This document shows, one piece after another, positions 1 to 7,979 of a DNA stretch of 64,000 nucleotides (positions are counted from its first letter, which is position 1; every line of letters starts with the position of its first letter). The translations under genes and the position numbers were made by a program. The notes beneath the pieces are model-generated. The model was not told where the DNA came from and did not search any database. It saw only the letters and a list, made by a program, of their open reading frames with translations. The stretch lies in contig NZ_QNUM01000005.1 of NCBI RefSeq assembly GCF_003574655.1, positions 430,242-494,241 of the forward strand. Direction: 5' to 3'. The DNA comes from Cohaesibacter haloalkalitolerans. Lineage in GTDB: Bacteria > Pseudomonadota > Alphaproteobacteria > Rhizobiales > Cohaesibacteraceae.

Positions 1-209
1 ATGAAGAGCAGGAACACCGGCGTAGCAAGGGACACAGCGGCCACCTGAAACGGATCATTGGTCTGGCCGACAAAGAAGGTATCGGCAATGTTGTAGACGA
101 GAATGACAACCATGCCAGCCACGGTCGGCAGGGCGTTGACGAGAATGGCGCGCGGGACGGGCATTCGTTCAAACAGGTAGTTCTCATGTGAGGTATCTTG
201 CGGTTTCAT
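1..209 (-). CDS. MATE family efflux transporter, N-terminal part (cut by window edge)
   Basis: Only the first 69 codons are present; the gene continues beyond the left edge. The start ATG is the complement of 207-209. The translated N-terminus runs from a short cytoplasmic lead into a first membrane helix containing AILVNALPTVAGMVVILVYN and then IADTFFVGQ, which is the typical opening of MATE (NorM/MepA/DinF-type) cation-drug antiporters. The start lies 18 bp behind the stop of the MarR gene on the same strand, so the two form an operon in which the regulator probably controls the pump. The substrate cannot be told from this fragment. Confidence 0.8.
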   Translation of the reverse strand, partial: MKPQDTSHENYLFERMPVPRAILVNALPTVAGMVVILVYNIADTFFVGQTNDPFQVAAVSLATPVFLLF

Positions 210-227
210 AAGATGGGGACTGTCCGA

Positions 228-674
228 CTATTTGTTCTTATTCATGAGTTCGTGAATGTTTTCATGGAGATGCCTGAGGCTCGTTTCGAGTGCTTCGATC
301 TGCTGTGGCGACATGCCTTTGATCATCTGCTGGTCAATGCGTTTCTTGGCGATCTGAACCTGCGCATGGATCTTTTCTTCTGCAGGCAGCAGGACGACCA
401 GTTTCTTGCGGCGATCGCCCCGATCCTGAACAAAGGCAACCAGATCCTTCTGCTCCAGACGCTTCAGAACCCCGATCACCGTTGAATGTGCGATGCCGAA
501 ATGGTCCTCGATGTCTTTTTGCGAGGTATCCATTCCCTTCCGATCATTGAGAAACCGCAGAAACTTGGCCTGTGTGTGGGTCAATCCGAAAGGATGCAGT
601 TCATTGTTCATATACTGGCTCAGTTTGTCATTGATCTGCTTGAGCAGAAAACCGACACCGGCAAACTCGGTCAT
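228..674 (-). CDS. MarR family transcriptional regulator
   Basis: A 148-residue winged-helix repressor. I place the start at the ATG complementary to 672-674 (MTEFAGVGFLLKQINDKLS); an upstream in-frame extension of 19 codons would run through the probable operator and does not look like the family. The HTH lies around residues 45-75 (TSQKDIEDHFGIAHSTVIGVLKRLE) and the wing carries the family motif DRGDRRKKLVVL. MarR proteins bind as dimers to short palindromes and are released by small aromatic ligands. It is cotranscribed with the MATE pump downstream, and a palindrome lies just upstream of its start, so autoregulation of marR-MATE is the likely arrangement. Confidence 0.88.
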   Translation of the reverse strand: MTEFAGVGFLLKQINDKLSQYMNNELHPFGLTHTQAKFLRFLNDRKGMDTSQKDIEDHFGIAHSTVIGVLKRLEQKDLVAFVQDRGDRRKKLVVLLPAEEKIHAQVQIAKKRIDQQMIKGMSPQQIEALETSLRHLHENIHELMNKNK

Positions 675-689
675 TAGGCTCTCCAATTT

Positions 690-705
690 ATGTAGCGTGC
701 TACAT
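690..705. promoter_or_regulatory. Probable MarR operator
   Basis: A perfect inverted repeat with 7-bp arms ATGTAGC / GCTACAT and a 2-bp spacer lies 15 bp upstream of the MarR start codon. Size and position fit a MarR dimer site that blocks its own promoter. The assignment is inferred from position only. Confidence 0.55.
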
Positions 706-906
706 TTAAGCGCAAGACATCGGCAAATCAATGAGGAAGGCGAAATAAGTTTGGAAGAAAGTTCCTCCGCTCAACAGGCCGATATGCGGAAATCGGCCCG
801 GCATTTTTGTCTCAGGGGCGTGAAATCGGTTGCCCGACACCCTATTTCAGCCTAGGTTGCCCGCGCTTTCCAACTGGGCATGCGAGCTGTAAAGGAGAAT
901 TTTCAG

Positions 907-1956
907 ATGCACGGCGAATACAAGGTACATGGCGGAAAACTGGTCGTTGCCGATCTTGACGTTCAGGACGGTGTCATGCGCAACATTCAGATTGCGGGCG
1001 ACTTTTTCCTCGAACCGGCCGAAGCTCTGGAAGACATCTGTGCGGCTCTGGATGGTCTGTCTGCGACATCTTCTGTCGAGGAAATTGCCTCGGCCATCAC
1101 AGCCAGGCTGGATGATGATGTTGCCATGATCGGCTTTACGCCTGAGTCTGTTGCCATCGCGGTAAGACGCGCGCTTGGTGTTTCCAAGACATGGCGTGAC
1201 TACGAATGGCAGATCATCGATTCCGAAGCCGTGGCACCCGCCATGCATCTGGCCCTTGATGAAGTTCTGGCCCGCGAAGTGGCGGCTGGTCGTCGTGCGC
1301 CAACCCTGCGCTTCTGGGAGTGGGACAGGGCGGCCATTATCATTGGCAAGTTCCAGTCGCTGAAGAATGAAGTCGACATGGATGCGACAAAGGAACTGGG
1401 CGTCCAGGTGATCCGTCGCGTCACCGGCGGTGGCGCCATGTTCGTGGAAAAGGGCACCGCGATCACCTATTCACTCTATGCTCCGGCAGAACTGGTCGCC
1501 GACATGAGCTTTGCCGATTCCTATGCCTTTCTCGACAACTGGGTGTTGAAGGCGCTCAACGAGATCGGCATCGATGCCTTCTACAAGCCGCTCAACGACA
1601 TTTCCAGCACCAAGGGCAAGATTGGCGGCGCGGCACAGAAGCGCTACCAGAAAAGCACCGTGCTGCATCACGTGACCATGGCTTATGACATGGACGCATC
1701 AAAGATGATGCAGGTGCTGCGCATCGGGCGCGAAAAACTGTCGGACAAGGGGACTGCCAGTGCGGCCAAGCGCGTTGATCCGGTCAAAAGCCAGACCGGC
1801 ATGGAACGGCGCGCCGTCATCGATCACATGAAGGCAACCTTCAAGACTCTCAACGGCGGCTCGGACGGCAACATCACGCCGGAAGAATATGCCGCAGCTG
1901 AAAAGCTGGTGGCCGAAAGATTCGCAACAGAAGAATGGCTCAACCAGATCCCTTGA
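907..1956 (+). CDS. lplA: Lipoate-protein ligase with N-terminal accessory domain
   Basis: A 349-residue enzyme of the LplA family, which attaches lipoate through lipoyl-AMP to E2 and GcvH proteins. The start at 907 is chosen because AAGGAG lies 9 bp upstream; an ATG at 880 lacks this. Residues about 3-85 (HGEYKVHGGKLVVADLDVQDG, then AGDFFLEP) look like the small LplA accessory domain that is C-terminal in E. coli LplA. The catalytic domain follows (about 100-345) with RRVTGGGAMF in place of the usual RRxSGGGAVYH and the KIGGAAQK segment with Lys around 238. The domain order is therefore swapped. The usual His of the GGG motif is replaced (MFVE). The gene stands alone and converges on the next LysR gene. 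Confidence 0.82.
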   Translation: MHGEYKVHGGKLVVADLDVQDGVMRNIQIAGDFFLEPAEALEDICAALDGLSATSSVEEIASAITARLDDDVAMIGFTPESVAIAVRRALGVSKTWRDYEWQIIDSEAVAPAMHLALDEVLAREVAAGRRAPTLRFWEWDRAAIIIGKFQSLKNEVDMDATKELGVQVIRRVTGGGAMFVEKGTAITYSLYAPAELVADMSFADSYAFLDNWVLKALNEIGIDAFYKPLNDISSTKGKIGGAAQKRYQKSTVLHHVTMAYDMDASKMMQVLRIGREKLSDKGTASAAKRVDPVKSQTGMERRAVIDHMKATFKTLNGGSDGNITPEEYAAAEKLVAERFATEEWLNQIP

Positions 1957-1989
1957 CGGATATGTGATCGGGGGCTGAGCCTTTCGGTT

Positions 1990-2895
1990 TCAGTCCTGAT
2001 GCAGAGGTGGTTCATCCACCAGTTGTTGCCGTACAAGCTTTGCGAAGTCCTGCGCCACGGAGGACTTCGCCTTGTTGGCGGAAAAACACAGAGAGAAGGA
2101 AAAGGTGATTTTCGGCCGCAGCGGCCGGATCACCACGCCCCTGCCATCCCATTGACGGGCTGAAAAAGGCTCCAGAATGCCGATGGCCAGCTTCTCGGCC
2201 ACCAGCGCATAGCCGGATCCGGAATGTTGCGTGGAAAGCCAGTTGTCATTCTCGATTCCGGTTTCGCGAAACTTCTTGAAGATCTTGTTCCAGTTGAGCA
2301 CACCTTCCGATGACAGCCCGATCAGGGTTTCGCCATCGAGATCGCCGTGGGTAATGACATCCTTCTTTGCCAGCCGGTGTCCCTCGGGAATGACGCAGAC
2401 AAAGGCAGCATCGATCAGAGGTTCCTGTATGACGCCAGGCAACTCGGCGGCGTGGTTCGAAACAGCAACATCCCCAGCATTGGATTGCAGGTGCCGGAAA
2501 ATTTCCATCGGCATCCGCACCTCGAGACGAACTTTCGTCTCAGGATAAAGCTCATGAAACCGCTTGAGCACTTTCGGCATCAGCGATGTTGCCAGGGCAG
2601 GGGTCGACAGTACACTGAGCAGCCCCATCTGTTCCTGCAGGATACGTTCGGCAACAGCTTCTAGTTGATCTATGCCGGCAAAGGTTCGCTCGACTTCCTG
2701 ATAGAAACGTAATGCTTCTTCAGTGGGATGCAGGCGGCTTCCCTTCCTTTCAAACAATCGGAACCCGAGATTGAGCTCAAGATCGGCAATCAGGCGGCTC
2801 ACCGAGGGTTGTGTCACTGCCATCATGTTTGCAGCGCCGGTAATGGTGCCGGTATTCATCGTTGCACGAAAGGCTTCTATTTGTCGCAGTCTCAT
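1990..2895 (-). CDS. LysR family transcriptional regulator
   Basis: A 301-residue LysR-type regulator. The start is the ATG complementary to 2893-2895, giving MRLRQIEAFRATMNTGTITG, the standard beginning of the HTH domain; the HTH segment ends in TQPSVSRLIADLE. The rest is the ligand-binding domain. The N-terminus resembles the OccR/NocR group that controls opine and amino-acid uptake genes, but the ligand is not known here. It is divergent from an M20 deacylase and a peptide-type ABC importer, which are the expected targets. A long perfect palindrome sits between the two start codons. Confidence 0.88.
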   Translation of the reverse strand: MRLRQIEAFRATMNTGTITGAANMMAVTQPSVSRLIADLELNLGFRLFERKGSRLHPTEEALRFYQEVERTFAGIDQLEAVAERILQEQMGLLSVLSTPALATSLMPKVLKRFHELYPETKVRLEVRMPMEIFRHLQSNAGDVAVSNHAAELPGVIQEPLIDAAFVCVIPEGHRLAKKDVITHGDLDGETLIGLSSEGVLNWNKIFKKFRETGIENDNWLSTQHSGSGYALVAEKLAIGILEPFSARQWDGRGVVIRPLRPKITFSFSLCFSANKAKSSVAQDFAKLVRQQLVDEPPLHQD

Positions 2896-2919
2896 AAGGG
2901 GGCCGTCACCAATCAAAGT

Positions 2920-2943
2920 TATACTGTCAATATTGACAGTATA
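2920..2943. promoter_or_regulatory. 24-bp perfect palindrome, probable LysR operator
   Basis: Both strands read TATACTGTCAAT followed by its exact reverse complement, a 24-bp perfect palindrome 24 bp upstream of the LysR start and about 110 bp upstream of the M20 start. A TATAAT at 3011-3016 is a candidate -10 box for the rightward operon, and TTGACA at 2979-2984 lies further upstream, although the 26-bp spacing between these two is not that of one normal promoter. Placement fits the autoregulatory recognition site of a LysR protein. Confidence 0.6.
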
Positions 2944-3052
2944 TAGCATCTATGCATAAAACACCAAAAAAATTCGATTTGACATTATGCTGACGCCAAT
3001 TATCCATATGTATAATAATAACAAAGATATCGAGCCTCACAGGACAATTGAA

Positions 3053-4207
3053 GTGACCAAAACAGCAATCGAGTTCATTTCCAAACTGGTGTCGTTTGAC
3101 ACAAGCTCATACAAGTCGAACCTCGACCTCATTGATTATGTGAGAGATTATCTCGCAGGGTTCGGCATCGAGAGCACCTATGTCTACAATGAAGACAAGA
3201 CAAAGGCCAACCTGTTTGCGGTCATCGGCCCAAATGTGGAAGGCGGCATTATTCTAAGCGGACACACCGATTGCGTGCCTGTGGAAGGACAGCCTTGGGA
3301 TTCGGATCCCTTTAGTGTTGTTGAAAAGGATGGCCGTCTTTATGGGCGTGGTGTCGCCGACATGAAAAGCTTTTCGGCCATTGCTCTTTCGCTTGTACCG
3401 GAGATGGTGAAGGCCGATCTCAAACGCCCGATCATTCTGGCTCTTTCCTATGATGAGGAAGTCGGTTGCATCGGCGCGCCATTCATGATCCGGGAAATCG
3501 CCAAACAGCTTCCAAAGCCAACGGCAGCCATTGTCGGCGAACCGACGCTCATGAAAATGGTCAATGCCCACAAGGGCGTCAATGTCTACAAGACCACGGT
3601 TATCGGGCAGGAAGCCCATTCCTCCAAGCTGCATCTGGGTGTCAGCGCCGTCATGACGGCAGCCAAGCTCGTCTGCTTTCTTGAAGGGCAGCTCAATTAC
3701 TACAAGGAACGCAGCTTCCCCGACAGCGGCTTCGAACCTCCCTATACCACGGTTCATGTTGGCATGATCGAAGGCGGCACGGCCCCCAACATCGTGTCCC
3801 GCGAATGCTCGTTCTATTGGGACGTTCGCGACATGCCGTGGGACAAGATCAGCGACATCACCGAGCGGTTTGAGACCTATTGTGCTGAGTTGCGGGATGA
3901 AATGCGCAAGTCTGCATCAGGCGCGGACATCGTGACTGAGGTCATCGCGGCAGCCCCGCCACTGGCCCCGGAGGATGAAGGCGCTGCCGAAATGCTACTG
4001 CGTCACCTGACCGGACAGAACACAGGAAGCGTGGTGCCCTATGGCACCGAGGGTGGCCAGTTTCAGGAAGTCGGAATTTCAACGGTGGTCTGCGGCCCCG
4101 GATCCATCGACCAGGCGCACAAGGCCAATGAATTTATTGAAGTTTCTGAAGTCGAGAAGGCCGTGTCTTTCCTGACAAAGGTAATCGACTATCAGGCAAA
4201 AAGCTGA
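3053..4207 (+). CDS. M20 family deacylase, acetylornithine deacetylase (ArgE)-like
   Basis: A 384-residue zinc hydrolase. I prefer the GTG at 3053: it gives TKTAIEFISKLVSFDTSS, the usual ArgE start, follows AGGA at 3041-3044, and lies downstream of a TATAAT at 3011; the ATGs at 2987 and 3008 have no ribosome site. Metal and catalytic motifs are visible: SGHTDCVPV, GRGVADMK, DEEVGCIGA, GEPTLMK and the dimerisation-domain stretch KGVNVYKTTVIGQEAHSS, then YGTEGGQF and a late His in DQAHKANEF. The family removes acyl groups from N-acylated amino acids. Being the first gene of an operon with a peptide-type importer, it probably hydrolyses an imported N-acyl amino acid or dipeptide rather than serving arginine synthesis; that is inference. 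Confidence 0.82.
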   Translation: MTKTAIEFISKLVSFDTSSYKSNLDLIDYVRDYLAGFGIESTYVYNEDKTKANLFAVIGPNVEGGIILSGHTDCVPVEGQPWDSDPFSVVEKDGRLYGRGVADMKSFSAIALSLVPEMVKADLKRPIILALSYDEEVGCIGAPFMIREIAKQLPKPTAAIVGEPTLMKMVNAHKGVNVYKTTVIGQEAHSSKLHLGVSAVMTAAKLVCFLEGQLNYYKERSFPDSGFEPPYTTVHVGMIEGGTAPNIVSRECSFYWDVRDMPWDKISDITERFETYCAELRDEMRKSASGADIVTEVIAAAPPLAPEDEGAAEMLLRHLTGQNTGSVVPYGTEGGQFQEVGISTVVCGPGSIDQAHKANEFIEVSEVEKAVSFLTKVIDYQAKS

Positions 4208-4324
4208 ATCGCTTCAAACCCGATGGAAACTTTGTTTTATCGGGCTTGTGCAAAAGGCATTCACGTAACAAACTGCAAAATTCAAAGCAGAGACTGTCAT
4301 CTTGTAATAAAAAGGGAACCGCAA

Positions 4325-5923
4325 ATGACATTATTCAAAAAATCGCTGTTGGTAGCCGCGGCAATTGGCGCCATCGCAATGGCTGCTCCGTCGCAGGCTC
4401 AGACCTTCAAATACGCTTTTCAGGGTGATCTGGGGTCCTTGGATCCTTACAGCCTCAACGAAACCTTCACGCTGGGTTTTCAGGGCAACTTCTACGATGC
4501 TCTGACCGCTTATGACGAAAACCTGAAGCTGATCCCGGCTCTGGCCACGTCCTGGGAAAACCCGGAACCGAACAAGTGGATCTTCCACCTGCGCGAAGGC
4601 GTCAAGTTCCATAACGGCAATCCTTTCACTGCTGATGACGTAATCTTTTCTTGGAAACGCGCCCAGACTGACGGTTCCGACCTTCGCGGTCGCGCAGGCC
4701 AGATCGCTTCCATGACCAAGGTCGATGATTACACCATCGAAGCCACCACCAGTCAGCCAAACGCTGTTCTGATGCAGGACCTGACGTTCCTCTACATCAT
4801 GGACAAGGAATGGAGCGAAGAGAACAACACGCTCGAAGCCACCAGCCCAAGCGATACCAACACCAACAACTATGCCAACCTGCATGAAAACGGCACTGGT
4901 CCTTTCATGGTTGTTGAGCGTCAGCCGGACGTAAAAACCAAACTGGTTCGCTTCGATGGCTACTGGAAAGACATCAAGTCCAACGTCAAGGAAATCGAAT
5001 TCACCCCGATCAAACAGGCCGCAACCCGTGTTGCTGCTCTGATCTCCGGTGAAATGGATCTGGTGTACCCTGTTCCCGTTCAGGACTGGCAACGTCTTGA
5101 CGAAGCCAAGGGTGTTGCTCCTCTGACCGGCCCTGAAGCCCGCACCATTTTCCTCGGCATGGATCAGGAACGTGACGAACTGCTCTATTCCAACATCAAG
5201 GGCAAGAACCCGCTCAAGGATCAGAAAGTGCGTGCAGCCTTTGCTCATGCCCTGAACCTTGACGCCATCAAGCAGAAGATCATGCGTGGCGCGTCCACTT
5301 CTGCCGGTACTCTCATTGCACCGCAGATCAATGGCTACAACGCTGAAATCGCCAAGCCATACACCTACGATCCGAAGCTGTCCAAACAGCTTTTGACCGA
5401 AGCCGGTTATCCGGATGGCTTTGAAATCGGCATGGACTGCCCGAACGACCGTTATGTCAACGACGAGAAAACTTGTCAGGCTGTCGCCAGCATGCTTGCC
5501 AAGGTCGGCATCAAGGTTGACCTCAACGCTCAGCCGAAAGCCAAGTATTTCGCCAAGATTCTGGCTACCGGCGGCTTTGACACCAGCTTCTATCTGCTAG
5601 GCTGGACCCCGGGTTCCATCGATGCGCACAACGCCATCCTGAACCTGCTGCATTCCGTTAACAAAGACGCACAGCAGGGCATGTTCAACCTTGGCCATTA
5701 CTCCAACGCTCGCGTGGATGAACTGACCGGGGAAATCGGCAAGGAAACCGATCCTGCAAAACGTCAGGCCATGATCGACGAAGCCTTCCAGATCGTGAAG
5801 GACGAAGTTGGCTACCTGCCTCTGCATCAGCAGCCGCTGTCCTGGGGCGTGCGCGATGGCGTGTCGGTTGTTCAGCGTGCAGACAATGTGCTCGACTTCC
5901 GCAACATCGTTGTTCCTGAATAA
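4325..5923 (+). CDS. Peptide/opine-type ABC transporter substrate-binding protein
   Basis: A 532-residue SBP_bac_5 (DppA/OppA cluster) protein. The start at 4325 gives a clear Sec signal peptide (TLFKKSLLVAAAIGAIAMAAPSQA, cleavage near residue 25). Family landmarks: LDPYSLNETFT, then PALATSWE, the FHLREGVKFHNGNPFTADDV signature, and GTGPFMV. It delivers ligand to the DppBC-type permease encoded downstream. It follows the M20 deacylase and is separated from the permease genes by a strong hairpin with a T tract, which would leave this gene more highly expressed than the rest. Ligand: a dipeptide, acylated amino acid or opine is likely, but cannot be fixed from sequence. Confidence 0.9.
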   Translation: MTLFKKSLLVAAAIGAIAMAAPSQAQTFKYAFQGDLGSLDPYSLNETFTLGFQGNFYDALTAYDENLKLIPALATSWENPEPNKWIFHLREGVKFHNGNPFTADDVIFSWKRAQTDGSDLRGRAGQIASMTKVDDYTIEATTSQPNAVLMQDLTFLYIMDKEWSEENNTLEATSPSDTNTNNYANLHENGTGPFMVVERQPDVKTKLVRFDGYWKDIKSNVKEIEFTPIKQAATRVAALISGEMDLVYPVPVQDWQRLDEAKGVAPLTGPEARTIFLGMDQERDELLYSNIKGKNPLKDQKVRAAFAHALNLDAIKQKIMRGASTSAGTLIAPQINGYNAEIAKPYTYDPKLSKQLLTEAGYPDGFEIGMDCPNDRYVNDEKTCQAVASMLAKVGIKVDLNAQPKAKYFAKILATGGFDTSFYLLGWTPGSIDAHNAILNLLHSVNKDAQQGMFNLGHYSNARVDELTGEIGKETDPAKRQAMIDEAFQIVKDEVGYLPLHQQPLSWGVRDGVSVVQRADNVLDFRNIVVPE

Positions 5924-5937
5924 TCTGAAGACATACC

Positions 5938-5965
5938 CCCGGGCGTTTCGGCGCCCGGGTTTTTT
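5938..5965 (+). terminator. Intra-operon terminator/attenuator
   Basis: Stem CCCGGGCG / CGCCCGGG with a 6-nt loop, followed by six T. It lies 14 bp after the binding-protein stop and 60 bp before the first permease gene. In binding-protein-dependent operons such a hairpin reduces readthrough, so that the periplasmic protein is made in excess. Confidence 0.85.
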
Positions 5966-6025
5966 GCCTGAAAAGGCCGTGAGAAGCCTTTCAGTAAATC
6001 AACTGGATCTCAGGGAGCCAAATCC

Positions 6026-7009
6026 GTGATTTCATTCATCGTGAAACGTTTGTTGCAAAGTGTGATGGTCATGCTGACCGTGGCTTTCGTTGCCTTTGCG
6101 CTCTTCAACTATGTGGGCGATCCGATCAGCAACATGGTCGGCCAGGACACGACCTTTGCCGAGCGCGAGCAGCTCCGGGAACAGCTTGGGCTGAATGACC
6201 CGTTCCTTGTTCAGTTCGGCCGGTTTGTCGGCAATGCCGTGCAGGGCGACTTCGGTCTTTCCTATCACCACAAGCAACCCGTCAGCAATTTGATAGCCGA
6301 GCGCATGCCCGCGACACTGGAGCTGTCGTTTATCTCCGCGTTGATTTCCCTGCTGCTGGGGATTCCGCTGGGTGTCTACACTGCTTTGAACAGGGACAGC
6401 ATCATGACCAAGATCATCATGACAGGATCCCTGATCGGTGTCTCCCTGCCAACATTCCTTATCGGTATCCTGATGATCCTGCTGTTTGGTGTCGTCTGGC
6501 GCGTTTTGCCGACCTTCGGGCGCGGGGATGTCGTCATGCTCGGTTGGTGGTCGACCGGCCTGCTGACCGTGACCGGCCTCAAATCGATCATCATGCCAGC
6601 CTTCACGCTTGCCCTGTTCCAGATGACGTTGATCATGCGACTGGTTCGTGCGGAAATGCTTGAAGTGCTGCGTACGGATTTCATCAAGTTTGCCCGCGCG
6701 CGCGGTCTGCCAAGGCGGTCCGTCAACTATCGTCATGCCCTCAAGAACACACTTGTTCCCGTCATTACCATCACCGGCCTGCAGATCGGCTCGATCATCG
6801 CTTTCGCGATCATCACCGAGAGCGTGTTCCAGTGGCCGGGCATGGGGTTGCTCTTCATTCAGGCGATCAGCGACGTCGATATTCCCATCATGGCAGCCTA
6901 TCTGGTCATGATTGCGCTGTTCTTCGTTGTGATCAACCTGATCGTCGATATCTTGTATTTCCTTGTTGACCCCCGCCTGCGTGTTGATCGCGTCAGCGGT
7001 AGTCACTGA
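6026..7009 (+). CDS. Peptide-type ABC transporter permease (DppB-like)
   Basis: A 327-residue inner-membrane permease starting at a GTG (ISFIVKRLLQSVMVMLTVAFVAF). It has the DppB N-terminal helix, the loop GQDTTFAEREQLREQLGLNDP, six predicted helices, and the EAA-like cytoplasmic loop RTDFIKFARARGLPRRSVNYRHALKN that docks on the ATPase. It forms the channel with the DppC-like protein encoded 35 bp downstream. Confidence 0.92.
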   Translation: MISFIVKRLLQSVMVMLTVAFVAFALFNYVGDPISNMVGQDTTFAEREQLREQLGLNDPFLVQFGRFVGNAVQGDFGLSYHHKQPVSNLIAERMPATLELSFISALISLLLGIPLGVYTALNRDSIMTKIIMTGSLIGVSLPTFLIGILMILLFGVVWRVLPTFGRGDVVMLGWWSTGLLTVTGLKSIIMPAFTLALFQMTLIMRLVRAEMLEVLRTDFIKFARARGLPRRSVNYRHALKNTLVPVITITGLQIGSIIAFAIITESVFQWPGMGLLFIQAISDVDIPIMAAYLVMIALFFVVINLIVDILYFLVDPRLRVDRVSGSH

Positions 7010-7044
7010 GCAATGTCCCAACGGTAATTCAGGAAACTTTTCTT

Positions 7045-7962
7045 ATGAAACAAGCCTTGAAACGGTTTTTTGACGGCGACCTTTGGTACAGCTTTTCCCA
7101 TTCTCCCGTCGTAATCCTGTCAGCGGTGATCACACTTCTGATCATCCTGTCAGCCATTTTCGCCCCGATGATCGCGCCGCACAATCCGTTCGATCTCGCC
7201 TCGATCGACATCATGGATTCCAACCTGCCACCGGCATGGAACGAGTTTGATGGCGACATGCGCTTCCTGCTCGGCACCGACGATCAGGGCCGCGACATTC
7301 TGTCGACCATTCTCTATGGTGCCCGTATTTCGCTGCTCGTCGGCTTTGCTTCGGTTGCCTTCTCGGTTGTCCTGGGCGTTGGCCTTGGTCTCATCAGTGG
7401 CTATGCTGGCGGTCGTACCGACACCTTCATCATGCGTATTGCCGACGTGCAGCTGTCTTTCCCGGCGATCCTCATTGCCCTGCTGATCGACGGTGTGGCT
7501 CGCGGCATTTTCCCAAGGGATCTGCATGATGAGCTGGCTGTCTATGTCCTGATTTTCGCCATCGGCATTTCCGGCTGGGTACAATATGCCCGAACGGTTC
7601 GCGGTGCTACCATGGTGGAGAAGGGCAAGGAGTATGTGCAGGCGGCCCGGGTTATCGGCATTCGCCCCGGCACAATCCTGTTCCGCCATATCCTGCCAAA
7701 CGTCACCGGCCCGGTGCTTGTCATCGGCACCATTCATCTGGCGCTGGCCATCATCACCGAGGCAACCCTCAGCTTCCTTGGCGTCGGTGTGCCACCAACC
7801 ACACCGTCACTGGGCACCCTGATCCGCATCGGCAACGACTATCTGTTCTCCGGTGAATGGTGGATCTCGATCTTCCCCGGTATCGCTCTCATTCTGCTCG
7901 TCCTCGCCGTCAACCTTCTGGGTGACTGGCTGCGCGATGCGCTCAACCCGAAACTGCGATAA
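7045..7962 (+). CDS. Peptide-type ABC transporter permease (DppC-like)
   Basis: A 305-residue permease of the DppC group, with the N-terminal OppC_N helix (SPVVILSAVITLLIILSAIF), the motif LGTDDQGRDILSTILYGARISL typical of DppC, and the EAA loop EYVQAARVIGIRPGTILFRHILPN. Pairs with the DppB-like protein. It lies 17 bp before the ATPase gene. Confidence 0.92.
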   Translation: MKQALKRFFDGDLWYSFSHSPVVILSAVITLLIILSAIFAPMIAPHNPFDLASIDIMDSNLPPAWNEFDGDMRFLLGTDDQGRDILSTILYGARISLLVGFASVAFSVVLGVGLGLISGYAGGRTDTFIMRIADVQLSFPAILIALLIDGVARGIFPRDLHDELAVYVLIFAIGISGWVQYARTVRGATMVEKGKEYVQAARVIGIRPGTILFRHILPNVTGPVLVIGTIHLALAIITEATLSFLGVGVPPTTPSLGTLIRIGNDYLFSGEWWISIFPGIALILLVLAVNLLGDWLRDALNPKLR

Positions 7963-7979
7963 GGCGAGGTGGAATAATC

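Noticed and set aside
2987..3052. Upstream ATG starts for the M20 deacylase
   Set aside because: No ribosome site, non-family N-terminus, and they lie at or before the TATAAT at 3011.
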